A DNA stretch of 64,000 nt from Flammeovirgaceae bacterium 311. GTDB lineage: Bacteria; Bacteroidota; Bacteroidia; Cytophagales; Cyclobacteriaceae. Where the stretch lies: contig CP004371.1 in the NCBI GenBank assembly GCA_000597885.1, forward strand, positions 434,001 through 498,000. Reading direction: 5' to 3'. Made by a program: the position numbers and the translations under genes. Positions 37,432-46,407 of this stretch are shown here, piece after piece (within the stretch, counting starts at the first letter, position 1; each line of letters begins with the position of its first letter). Below the pieces are notes generated by a model. That model worked only from the letters and a program-made list of their open reading frames with translations, was not told the DNA's origin and did no database searches.

Positions 37432-38555
37432 CAGTTGTTTTACCAGAAATTGAGCCATTTTCATTTTTAAAAGGAGGCGCTCTAGCAACATGGGTAAAAG
37501 AAGTTTATGCTTTCTATGATAAGCAACAATTTTTTATTTTTTCTCCCAAAACCTCCACTCCCTTTAGAGGCTTTCAAGTCATTCAAACATCTTCACTACC
37601 TACTAACTGGCTAAATTTTACTTATTTGAAAGAGAAGTCTTTAGCTAAATTAGTTAAACAAAATTTTTATCCTTCTCTGGTTGGCTTTATCTGTAAGTTG
37701 AAAGGAATTAAAATATTTCACCTTCATAACAGGCCAACTTATAGTATTGTCATCAGAAAACTCAATCCTAGTGCTAAAATCATTGTGCATATGCACAATG
37801 ATCATTTTCTTACTTTGAATAAGTCAACTTTAAATCATGTGATGTTGTGTACTGATGTGATCATTTGTGTGAGTGATTACATTAGAAATAACATTGAAGA
37901 ATACTGTCGTGCTAACGGAGTAATTGCAAAACCTTTATATACGCTCTACAATGGAGTCGATACAAACAAATTTAAAAAACTTCAAGTATCGCTTAATTCT
38001 AAGGTTATTTTTTTCTCTGGCAGGCTCATACCTGAAAAAGGTGTTGAACAGCTAATAGACGCATTCATCAAGGTATTAAAAGATTTTCCTGATGCAGTAC
38101 TAAAAATTGCTGGTGGTGCTGGTTTTGGCACAAATGTCGATACTGAATTCATAATTAGACTTAAAGAAAAAAGCAGTCTGTATCCTGCCAACATTCTGTT
38201 TCTGGGCTTTGTAAACCATCAGGAAATCCATCAACTCTATAATCATTCCATAATTTATGTTTGTCCTTCCATATGGAATGATCCTTTCCCGCTCACAGTT
38301 TTAGAAGCAATGTCAAGTGGTCTAGCACTGGTAGCTTCAGAAAAAGGAGGTATTCCTGAAGCAGTTGGTCAAGCTGGTTTGGTTGTTAATCCCTCTAATG
38401 TAGAGCAACTATCAAATGCAATCAAAACCCTACTCAAAGATGGTCTATTAACCGAGCAGTTGGGGCTGCAGGCAAGACAGCGTGTGCTGGAATATTTTAC
38501 TTGGGAAAAAGTATCAAGACAACTCTGGCCTTACCTTTTTGAGCATTCTCCCTAG
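37416..38555 (+). CDS. GT4-family glycosyltransferase
   Basis: A 379-residue GT-B enzyme. Visible features are the N-terminal LKGGALATWVKEVY, the HMHNDHF acceptor-side motif, FFSGRLIPEKGVEQLIDAF at the start of the donor domain, and NDPFPLTVLEAMSSG, where Asp replaces the first Glu of E-x7-E. GGIPEAVGQAGLVVNPSN follows. A 62-74 base gap separates it from the next gene. Confidence 0.88.
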   Translation: MGQKVAVVLPEIEPFSFLKGGALATWVKEVYAFYDKQQFFIFSPKTSTPFRGFQVIQTSSLPTNWLNFTYLKEKSLAKLVKQNFYPSLVGFICKLKGIKIFHLHNRPTYSIVIRKLNPSAKIIVHMHNDHFLTLNKSTLNHVMLCTDVIICVSDYIRNNIEEYCRANGVIAKPLYTLYNGVDTNKFKKLQVSLNSKVIFFSGRLIPEKGVEQLIDAFIKVLKDFPDAVLKIAGGAGFGTNVDTEFIIRLKEKSSLYPANILFLGFVNHQEIHQLYNHSIIYVCPSIWNDPFPLTVLEAMSSGLALVASEKGGIPEAVGQAGLVVNPSNVEQLSNAIKTLLKDGLLTEQLGLQARQRVLEYFTWEKVSRQLWPYLFEHSP

Positions 38556-38629
38556 CCCCTTGAATTGCTAGTCTTTAAATAAAAGTAGGAGAAATAAAAA
38601 AGAATCAAAGCTGTAATTTGACTAAAAAT

Positions 38630-39760
38630 ATGCGAGTAGTACATATAAATGAAGGACTTGGTTTGTCTGAAACCTTCATTGTGGATTTAGCCTTAGGCCT
38701 ATCGCAGGTTTATGATTATGAGTTTATTGCATCTGATAGAGCAGCTATAAAAATCTCATTTAAATATAACATTACTAAATTTATACCCTCGTCAAACTTC
38801 CTGTTCAAAAAATCCCTTGATATTATTGGAATGAACTATAAAATGAGATTTAATCAGAAGTATGCAGAAAGAATTATACCACATTTAAAGCATAAGTCAG
38901 TTGCAATCATCGAATATTTATCAACTGCTGTCAGATTAAGGAAGGCGTTAATTTCCATCAAAATTCCGTATGTTGTTCATGTACATGGTCAAGATATTTC
39001 TTCAGCTTTGAAGTGGAAAGCATATCAAAAAGAAATTAAGATTGTATTTCAGGAAGCTTATGCAATTATTGCAGCATCAAACCATATAAAAAGATTGTTG
39101 ATTCTGGAAGGATGTCCAAGCGAGAAGATTTATGTAATAAAATATGGTGTTAACCCCATAGGAATTACTCCTCTTTCCTGGAAAGACCGGAGAAAGAATA
39201 ATCCTTCTGTGATATTTATTGGCAGGTTAACTCCAAAAAAAAATCCTATTGCACTTCTTCATGCTATTAAAATTGTTAGTGATGAAATTCCAGGTGTTAG
39301 ACTAACAATTGTGGGTGATGGACCTTTGATGCCTGAGTGTATGAATAGAATACAGCAACTTGGACTACAACAAAATGTCACTTTATTAGGGGCGTTATCA
39401 AGAGAAAGGGCATTTGAACACCTGAACAATCATTGGGTTTATGCACAGCATAGCGTGACTTCCTACTTGGGCGATCAGGAAGGATTTGCTATAAGTATTG
39501 CTGAAGCGGCTTTGCATGAGCTACCAGTTGTGTCGACAATCCATAATGGAATTCCTGAAAATGTTATTGATGGAGTAACTGGCGTTCTGGTAAAAGAATA
39601 CGATTACGAATCGATGGCGGAACATATAAAACTGCTATTAAAAAATCCTGATATGGCTGAAAAAATGGGTAAAGCTGGAAGAGCACGTATTCTTGAACAA
39701 AATATACCAGAGGTTAGATTAAAGGCAATCAGCAAATTACTTTTAGAGGCTACTTGTTGA
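38630..39760 (+). CDS. GT4-family glycosyltransferase
   Basis: A 376-residue GT-B enzyme from the ATG at 38630; the TTG twelve bases upstream is less likely. The N-terminus VVHINEGLGLSETFIVDLAL resembles WcaL-type transferases, as does VVHVHGQDISSALKW. The donor domain has VIFIGRLTPKKNPIALLHAI, LTIVGDGPLMPEC and the complete E-x7-E in QEGFAISIAEAALHELPV. It resembles the enzyme at 31899 in layout, suggesting related roles. Confidence 0.88.
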   Translation: MRVVHINEGLGLSETFIVDLALGLSQVYDYEFIASDRAAIKISFKYNITKFIPSSNFLFKKSLDIIGMNYKMRFNQKYAERIIPHLKHKSVAIIEYLSTAVRLRKALISIKIPYVVHVHGQDISSALKWKAYQKEIKIVFQEAYAIIAASNHIKRLLILEGCPSEKIYVIKYGVNPIGITPLSWKDRRKNNPSVIFIGRLTPKKNPIALLHAIKIVSDEIPGVRLTIVGDGPLMPECMNRIQQLGLQQNVTLLGALSRERAFEHLNNHWVYAQHSVTSYLGDQEGFAISIAEAALHELPVVSTIHNGIPENVIDGVTGVLVKEYDYESMAEHIKLLLKNPDMAEKMGKAGRARILEQNIPEVRLKAISKLLLEATC

Positions 39761-39831
39761 AAACAACTTTCAATTTATTTTCTCCTAGTGTTTATGTATC
39801 AAGTGTGTTAATCAAATATTAACTTTTCTGA

Positions 39832-40779
39832 ATGGATCCAAAAGTATCGGTATTAATCCCACTTTATAACTCAGCATCATATATCGCAGACGCCATTAAA
39901 AGTGTTTTGAATCAGTCCTGGCAAAATTTAGAAGTTATCATAGTTGACGACGGCTCCACAGATGTCAGCCTAGACATAGCCGAGAAGTTTATCTCAGATA
40001 AGGTAAGTATTTACAAGCAACAAAACAAAGGAGCTTGCGCCGCCAGGAATCTGGCCTTTGAGCATGCAAGCGGTGATTATATCCAGTATTTGGATGCAGA
40101 TGACATTTTACATCCGGAAAAGATATCCACTCAGGTAGCACTTGTGCAGCAATATGGAAAGCATGTGCTATTGTCAGCTAAATGGGCAAAGTTTAAAGAC
40201 AGTACACAATTGGAAGAAGTTTTGTTTCCTACTCGTGGAATTGATAAGGATTATCTGGTGCCTATAGATTGGCTCATAGATTCCTGGAATGGATTGGGTT
40301 TTGGAGCTGTACATACTTGGCTGACCCCATCTGAAGTAGTAGAAAAAGCTGGTCCTTGGAATGAAGAACTTGCCATCAATCAGGATGGAGAGTTTTTTTC
40401 AAGAGTTATATTAAATGTAAAAGAGATCCGTCATGTAGCCGACGCTAAAGTGTACTATCGGACAGGGAATGTACATAGCATAAGCCAGCAGAAACGAGAA
40501 AAGAAAGCAGCATCTTTATTAAAAAGCTTCACGCTATATGAGAAAAACTTGTTGCCTTCAATAGATACTTTTCCTGTACGCAAGGCTCTGCACAGGAATT
40601 ATTCTAATTTTATATACGAGCATTACCCCGAGTATCCTGAACTTACTGCTGTGGCACGTCAGCAGATGCTTGGTTTAGGGTTTGAATCAATACAGCCAAA
40701 AACGGGCAAAGTTTTTTCAGCAGTCTCCAAAATATTTGGGGCCGAGACAACTTTAAAACTCAGAGGCTTATTAAAGTAA
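39832..40779 (+). CDS. GT2-family glycosyltransferase
   Basis: A 315-residue GT-A enzyme: VSVLIPLYNSASYI, IIVDDGSTDVSLDI, GACAARNLAFEHASGDYI and LDADDIL are canonical. INQDGEFFSRVI marks the usual C-terminal acidic site. The stop codon is followed immediately by the ATG of the next gene with no spacer, so translational coupling is likely. Base composition returns towards that of the early part of the locus. Confidence 0.9.
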   Translation: MDPKVSVLIPLYNSASYIADAIKSVLNQSWQNLEVIIVDDGSTDVSLDIAEKFISDKVSIYKQQNKGACAARNLAFEHASGDYIQYLDADDILHPEKISTQVALVQQYGKHVLLSAKWAKFKDSTQLEEVLFPTRGIDKDYLVPIDWLIDSWNGLGFGAVHTWLTPSEVVEKAGPWNEELAINQDGEFFSRVILNVKEIRHVADAKVYYRTGNVHSISQQKREKKAASLLKSFTLYEKNLLPSIDTFPVRKALHRNYSNFIYEHYPEYPELTAVARQQMLGLGFESIQPKTGKVFSAVSKIFGAETTLKLRGLLK

Positions 40780-41898
40780 ATGCAAAAGCTTACTTATATT
40801 TCTAATCTGGCTGTTAATAAAACCAGTGGGGGTGGTTTTGGTGTAAATGCTGCTACATTTGCTTCTTTACAAAGTGAGTTTGATGTAAAGTATATAGGAC
40901 CTGTTTCGCCCGTGGTGCGTGAAGTAGAGCAGTATTTTTCAAAGGTGCAGAAGTTGCTAAGGCTTCCAAGAAATTATTATTTTTATTCAGATAGCAGACT
41001 TAGTCAAGTTAGAGATGAGCTTCAACTCAAATTAGCAACTTCTTTAAAGGCTCCCTTATTCTTCCATGGTATAACTCCCTGGATAAAGTACAAACCAGAG
41101 GTAGCATATTTTGTCCATACCGATGCCTGTTTTGCTTCTTATGTGGATGTATTCAATAATGGAGAAATTTTTCGTAAGAAAGATATCGCACGCATCATTC
41201 ATTTAGAGCGTTCTTGGTTGGATTCAGCTACTGCAGTTTTTTTTCGATCTACCTGGGCCATGAATGAAACAGTACGTTTATATGAACTCGCTGGAAAAAA
41301 CTTTCATGTAACGGGTGTAGGTGGATTTGCTGATTTCCCTGAACATGATAGCTATTGTGGTGGATACAATTTTGTATTTATTTCCAAAGAGTTCATTCCG
41401 AAGGGAGGTCAGGTAGCTGTAGACGCATTTTTAAAGGTGCAGCAGGTTTACCCTGAGGCTACACTTACTATTATTGGTGATGAACCATCTGCTGCAATTA
41501 AAGAAAGACCAGGTGTAGTTTGTACTGGCATGCTTTGGAAGGAAAAACAAGTAGACAAAAAATCTTTTCAGCATATATTAACAGGAGCTTTTGCACACAT
41601 ACATCCTACTACAAAAGATACCAATACGTTGGTAATAGCAGAAACAAGCTATTATGGCTGCCCAAGTATAGCACCACTTGCTTTTGGTATGGCAGACCAG
41701 ATTGTAGATGGTGAGACTGGTTTTCTTTTACAAACTCCAATTGAAATAGAAGATTTAAAAAATAAAATGCTTTGGATGATTGAGCATGAAGAGATTTATC
41801 TGAAAATGAGAAAACAGGCAAGAGCTTATGCTCGATTACACCAAACTTGGGAAGGAGTTGGTAAGAAAATAAGCAGTATCATTCAGCATACTCTGTAA
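40780..41898 (+). CDS. GT-B fold glycosyltransferase
   Basis: A 372-residue protein with a group 1 donor domain: FVFISKEFIPKGGQVAVDAF, LTIIGDEPS and the nucleotide-sugar region HPTTKDTNTLVIAETSYYGCP. The acceptor half includes LAVNKTSGGGFGVNAATFAS, a glycine-rich loop of the GT4 type. Identity to a defined activity cannot be given. It abuts its neighbours on both sides (0 and 2 bases). Confidence 0.85.
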   Translation: MQKLTYISNLAVNKTSGGGFGVNAATFASLQSEFDVKYIGPVSPVVREVEQYFSKVQKLLRLPRNYYFYSDSRLSQVRDELQLKLATSLKAPLFFHGITPWIKYKPEVAYFVHTDACFASYVDVFNNGEIFRKKDIARIIHLERSWLDSATAVFFRSTWAMNETVRLYELAGKNFHVTGVGGFADFPEHDSYCGGYNFVFISKEFIPKGGQVAVDAFLKVQQVYPEATLTIIGDEPSAAIKERPGVVCTGMLWKEKQVDKKSFQHILTGAFAHIHPTTKDTNTLVIAETSYYGCPSIAPLAFGMADQIVDGETGFLLQTPIEIEDLKNKMLWMIEHEEIYLKMRKQARAYARLHQTWEGVGKKISSIIQHTL

Positions 41899-41900
41899 TC

Positions 41901-42914
41901 ATGAAGGTACTTTATATAGGGCAATATCAGACGGGCTCTACCTCAAGGATGCGTGGAGAAAAGTTGAAAAAATTACTTACCCCAACTAGTTTTGATATAA
42001 TTGATACTTATATTCCTTTTATTAATGAGAGCAGGCTGTTTCGTTCACTTGGTTTTCGTCATAAGATAGGTCCATTAATCAGAAGTATTAATCGCTACAT
42101 AGAAGAGCGACTATCCGGAAATTATGATTTTGTATGGGTTGATAAGGGAATATTTATCACTCCTGAAACTACCAATCGCATAAGAACACTTACCTATCAT
42201 TTGGTGCATTTTACACCAGATCCTGCATTTATGTTTCATAACTCTAGGTTGTTTGAACGATCTTTGGCGCTATATGATTTCGCAGTTACGACCAAAAGCT
42301 TTGAACTTACTCATTATGAAAGGCTACTAGATAAAACAAAAATTATACTAGCCACACAAGGTTATGATAAGAATGTACACAAACCAGTCGTTGATTTTCA
42401 TGAAAAGAAGGAAGGGCTTGTGTTCATTGGGCATCATGAGGTAGAAAGAGAGGTGCTGATTTTACATTTACTAAATCATGGCGTAAAAGTAGCCTTGGCT
42501 GGAATTAAATGGGAAAATTTTGTTAAGAAAAATAATCACAACCATTACTTAACATACTTGGGACCAAGTATATATCAAGATGCATATGTTAAAACATTAA
42601 GTGCATATCAGTTCGGTTTGGGCTTGCTTTCCAAATGGATCCCAGAGAAACATACCACCCGCACCTTAGAGATTCCAGCTTGTGGCACTGCTTTACTTAC
42701 CGAAAGAAATGAGGAAACAAAGTCTTTTTATAAGGAAGATGAGGTGATATTTTTTGATACTCATTTTGAGCTGGTAGAGAAGATTAAATATTATCAAACT
42801 AATCTACAGGAATTAGAAGCACTTACTCAGAGGGGTAATGTTTGTGTAACTAAACAGGGATATGATTACGAATCGATTCTGCATCGCATCCTCCAGCAAA
42901 TTAGTGTTTTGTAA
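41901..42914 (+). CDS. CgeB-like glycosyltransferase family protein
   Basis: A 337-residue protein similar to the CgeB/glycosyl-transferase 1_2 group. Key stretches are YDFVWVDKGIFI, HFTPDPAFMFHNS, LVFIGHHEVEREVLI and the C-terminal TRTLEIPACGTALLTERNEE, which is the usual donor-site region of this group. No membrane segment is seen. It begins two bases after the preceding stop, and a 20-base gap leads to the next gene. Confidence 0.83.
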   Translation: MKVLYIGQYQTGSTSRMRGEKLKKLLTPTSFDIIDTYIPFINESRLFRSLGFRHKIGPLIRSINRYIEERLSGNYDFVWVDKGIFITPETTNRIRTLTYHLVHFTPDPAFMFHNSRLFERSLALYDFAVTTKSFELTHYERLLDKTKIILATQGYDKNVHKPVVDFHEKKEGLVFIGHHEVEREVLILHLLNHGVKVALAGIKWENFVKKNNHNHYLTYLGPSIYQDAYVKTLSAYQFGLGLLSKWIPEKHTTRTLEIPACGTALLTERNEETKSFYKEDEVIFFDTHFELVEKIKYYQTNLQELEALTQRGNVCVTKQGYDYESILHRILQQISVL

Positions 42915-42934
42915 TCTGTTGTTATTCATCAGCA

Positions 42935-44065
42935 ATGAAAACTATAGCTGTTATCCACTATTTGCCTCTAGAGTATTATCCACCGGCGACTAATTTCTTA
43001 AGATTTATAGCTGATAATCTAAAACCCCATCAGCGAGTATATGCTTTTTCTACATTCAATGTAAAAGGTAGACATCCCTTTGAGGATCCACGTATTCTTG
43101 TAACACGCTTTCCCTTTCCCATACATACCAACCTACCTTACTGGCGTCTTTTCAAATATGCTTTGTTTAATATAGGGACACTAATAAGCTTACTCAGGCG
43201 ACAGCCCGATGTACTTATCTATTACGAAAGCTATTCAGCCTGGCCAGCTTATTGGTACATGCGCCTGAGAAGAAAACAAACCAAACTTTTCATACATTAT
43301 CACGAATATTTCCCACCAGAATGGTACGCCAATGGCATGAGGACTGTTAAAAATTATTATGAAAAAGAGAAAAGTTTCTTATGGAAACAAGCTGTATGGA
43401 TTTCGCATACCAATGGAGAAAGACTTTCTCTTTTTAAGGAGGATCATCCATTCATAAATGAAAAGAAGTTACAGGTGATGCCTAATTACCCACCAAAAAG
43501 ATGGCAGCAATACAGAAAGAAAATTAATGAAAATAGTTATTCTCAAACTATAAAAACTATATATGTTGGCTCTCTCTCACTCTCAAATACCTATATAAAA
43601 GAATATTGTGAGTGGGTAATGTTACAAAAAGGCAAGGTAACTTTCACAATTTATTCATACAACTTACATGACAGCACAGTTCACTATTTAAATAGTCTTG
43701 AAAGCGAATATATACATTTTGTGAATGAGGGTGTAGAATATGAGCAATTACCACTTTTACTTCCAAACTTCCATGTAGGGCTGATATTATACAGAGGTAT
43801 CACAGCAAATCATAGGTTCAATGCTCCTAATAAATTATTTGAATATTTAGCATGTGGCCTGGATGTGTGGTATCCATTGGAAATGGAAGGAATGAAACCT
43901 TATCAATCTACTGAAACCAATCCTAAGATACTGGAGCTTGACTTTAAAAAGCTTGATGATCACATACTCATAAAGCAGTATAGAAATACTGAAGGAGGGG
44001 AACTTAAAAACATATATTATTGTGAAAACATTTATGAGAATTTAGCGAATACAATTAATGATTAA
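42935..44065 (+). CDS. Glycosyltransferase-like protein
   Basis: A 376-residue protein with GT-B features: the opening IAVIHYLPLEYYPPATNFLR, FIHYHEYFPPEWYANGM on the acceptor side, the inter-domain TIYVGSLSLSNTY and the donor-side NAPNKLFEYLACGLDV. The sugar specificity is unknown. Its end overlaps the Wzy-like gene by eight bases, which suggests that the two are translated together. Confidence 0.8.
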   Translation: MKTIAVIHYLPLEYYPPATNFLRFIADNLKPHQRVYAFSTFNVKGRHPFEDPRILVTRFPFPIHTNLPYWRLFKYALFNIGTLISLLRRQPDVLIYYESYSAWPAYWYMRLRRKQTKLFIHYHEYFPPEWYANGMRTVKNYYEKEKSFLWKQAVWISHTNGERLSLFKEDHPFINEKKLQVMPNYPPKRWQQYRKKINENSYSQTIKTIYVGSLSLSNTYIKEYCEWVMLQKGKVTFTIYSYNLHDSTVHYLNSLESEYIHFVNEGVEYEQLPLLLPNFHVGLILYRGITANHRFNAPNKLFEYLACGLDVWYPLEMEGMKPYQSTETNPKILELDFKKLDDHILIKQYRNTEGGELKNIYYCENIYENLANTIND

Positions 44066-45413
44066 GAACTTCCCATACCTAGCTGGATTCCTTGTATTTT
44101 TGTGGATGTTAACCATGCAGGATGCTACAGTAACTACTGCGGTAGGGTTAGGAACAACTGCATTCTTGGCTGTACTATTCATAGACCGAATAGGCAATAA
44201 TATACCTGTTATTGAACTTTTGCTTACCATTGCAGGTCTGCAGTGGATTGTAGGACCTTATATTGACTACCAAAGTAGCACACATCATTTTAAATATTTC
44301 ATGTATGTATCGGAAGCAGAATATATGTCTGTAGTGGTACCTGCATTTTTAATTTTTTCCATTTCTGCGCTTATTCTTTTGCCAAAGGTAGATTATGAAA
44401 CAAAGTTTCAGGCCATTAAGGTGCATGTTCAGCAGGTGGGAGATAAAATACCCTGGGCATTGATACTGATTGGTTTTATTGCCCTTTATGTACAAAAATC
44501 GCTACCACCTGCACTGGCATTTATATTTTTTCTTTTGTCGAACCTGCGCTTTATAGGTGCAGGCTATTTATTGTTTAGTGAGAGTAAAAATAAGTGGATT
44601 GTATTGGCAGGTGTCATCGCATTAACTTTATTTTCTTCTATACAAACCAGCATGTTTCATGATTTTTTTCTTTGGGGTATTTTGTTATTTTCAATAGCAG
44701 CATTGCAGCTTCGAATGCCTTTTTTATCAAAAGCAGTGTTGGTGATAACTGGTATTGCAGTTGTATTCATAATACAATCAGTTAAAGAACAATATCGAGC
44801 CCAGATCTGGCAGGGCGAATATGATGGTGACAAGCTGGAACTTTTTACCAGCTTAGTGATGGATAACATATCAGGATCCGTAGGAACAGAAGAGACAGCT
44901 TCTTCTGAAGCTGAGATATCTCAGGTAAATGTACGCCTTAACCAGGGCTGGATCATTAGTGCCATCATAAACAATGTACCTCAAAAAGAACCCTTTGCCG
45001 GAGGTGAAACCATTGAAGAGGCATTTTATGCAAGTTTGTTGCCCAGATTTATAAGCCCTACAAAGAAGGAGGCAGGTGGACGGGAAAACTTTATGCGATT
45101 TACCGGATTGAGATTGGCCAAAGGTACTTCCATGGGCACCAGTGTAATTGGGGAGGCGTATGCAAATTATGGTGCATGGGGTAGTATAGTTTTTATGGGA
45201 CTTTGGGGACTAATGCTGGCCTTTACTTTCAGAAAAGTTGTAGAGATCTCAGAAGAAAATCCTACTGTGTTATTATGGCTGCCACTTATTTTTCTACAGG
45301 TAGTTAAAGCAGAGACAGAACTTGTAGTTGTATTGAACCACTTAGTAAAGGCAAGCATACTTATCTTTGGGATATACTGGTTGAGTAGAAAGGTATTCAA
45401 AGTTCAAATTTAG
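44058..45413 (+). CDS. Wzy/O-antigen polymerase-like polytopic membrane protein
   Basis: A 451-residue inner-membrane protein with roughly ten to eleven hydrophobic segments and a large polar loop at about residues 250-350 (WQGEYDGDKLELF to RENFMRFTGLRLAKGTSMG). This layout is that of Wzy-type polymerases, which join lipid-linked repeat units in the periplasm. The GTSMGTSVIGEAYANYGAWG segment is common among them. Sequence similarity in this class is low, so the call rests on topology and position. Its presence next to an ABC exporter is notable, since the ABC route normally does not use Wzy. Confidence 0.75.
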   Translation: MIKNFPYLAGFLVFLWMLTMQDATVTTAVGLGTTAFLAVLFIDRIGNNIPVIELLLTIAGLQWIVGPYIDYQSSTHHFKYFMYVSEAEYMSVVVPAFLIFSISALILLPKVDYETKFQAIKVHVQQVGDKIPWALILIGFIALYVQKSLPPALAFIFFLLSNLRFIGAGYLLFSESKNKWIVLAGVIALTLFSSIQTSMFHDFFLWGILLFSIAALQLRMPFLSKAVLVITGIAVVFIIQSVKEQYRAQIWQGEYDGDKLELFTSLVMDNISGSVGTEETASSEAEISQVNVRLNQGWIISAIINNVPQKEPFAGGETIEEAFYASLLPRFISPTKKEAGGRENFMRFTGLRLAKGTSMGTSVIGEAYANYGAWGSIVFMGLWGLMLAFTFRKVVEISEENPTVLLWLPLIFLQVVKAETELVVVLNHLVKASILIFGIYWLSRKVFKVQI

Positions 45414-45417
45414 ACTA

Positions 45418-46407
45418 GTGGTTACTTTCTATTTCCGGTTTTCACGAAGAGGGGCATACAGTATTGAAGCTTTATTCAATAGCATTCAGACTATGCTACC
45501 GAAGGATGTGACCTATGCCAATGTACAACTTCCTTACTTACAAACTAACCCAAGGGCATTGTGGAAGAACATTCAGGCAGCATATCGACAGAAATCTGCT
45601 GTGAATCACATAACAGGTGATATACATTATATAGCAATTGCCCTACCCAGACATAATACCATTCTCACTATTCATGATTTAAGAATTTTAGATCTTGTTT
45701 CACCACTGAAAAAAAGGCTTATTCAACTATTGTGGTTTACTTTGCCAGCACATACAGTAAAATATATTACAGTTATTTCTGAAGCAACAAAATCAGAACT
45801 TGTGAACAGAATTGGTGTAGCGGCTAGTAAAATAAAGGTAATTCCTAATCCAGTAGCTGCTTCATATATCTTCGTGCCAAAATTTTTTTATCAAGTCAAC
45901 CCTAGCATTCTACATCTAGGTACCAAAGAAAATAAAAACCTGGATCGACTGATTACTGCTGTGGCAGAAATTAATTGTCATTTGCGTATCATAGGTAAGC
46001 TCAATTCACAACAGCATGAGCTGCTTGAAAAGTATACTATTAGTTACTCTAACACTTGGGATTTATCTTTAGAGCAGATCGTAAAAGAATATCAACAGGC
46101 CGATATTGTAAGTTTCGTCTCACTCTACGAAGGCTTCGGTATGCCTATCGTAGAAGCACAAGCTACTGGCAGGCCAGTTATCACCAGTAACTGCTCCTCC
46201 ATGCCGGAAGTGGCTGGAGAAGGAGCGCTACTGATAGATCCTACATCTGTGGAGGAAATTCGTAGGGGAATCATCAGGCTGATAGAAGATGAGGGTTTGA
46301 GAAATAGTTTGATTCAAAAAGGGCTGGAGAATGTGAAGCGGTTTGATGCCAAGGTGATTGCAGCACAGTATGCTGAGCTCTATAGAAAAATTGCTGCAGA
46401 AGCATGA
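45418..46407 (+). CDS. GT4-family glycosyltransferase
   Basis: A 329-residue GT-B enzyme, shorter than its neighbours at the N-terminus. The GTG at 45418 is taken as start because it lies four bases after the previous stop; the next ATG would remove about 25 residues. It shows TILTIHDLRIL, YITVISEATKSELV, the IPNPV motif, ILHLGTKENKNLDRLI and the complete E-x7-E in YEGFGMPIVEAQATGRPV. It resembles the mannosyltransferase-like enzyme at 29193. Four bases overlap with the next gene (ATGA). Confidence 0.88.
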   Translation: MVTFYFRFSRRGAYSIEALFNSIQTMLPKDVTYANVQLPYLQTNPRALWKNIQAAYRQKSAVNHITGDIHYIAIALPRHNTILTIHDLRILDLVSPLKKRLIQLLWFTLPAHTVKYITVISEATKSELVNRIGVAASKIKVIPNPVAASYIFVPKFFYQVNPSILHLGTKENKNLDRLITAVAEINCHLRIIGKLNSQQHELLEKYTISYSNTWDLSLEQIVKEYQQADIVSFVSLYEGFGMPIVEAQATGRPVITSNCSSMPEVAGEGALLIDPTSVEEIRRGIIRLIEDEGLRNSLIQKGLENVKRFDAKVIAAQYAELYRKIAAEA

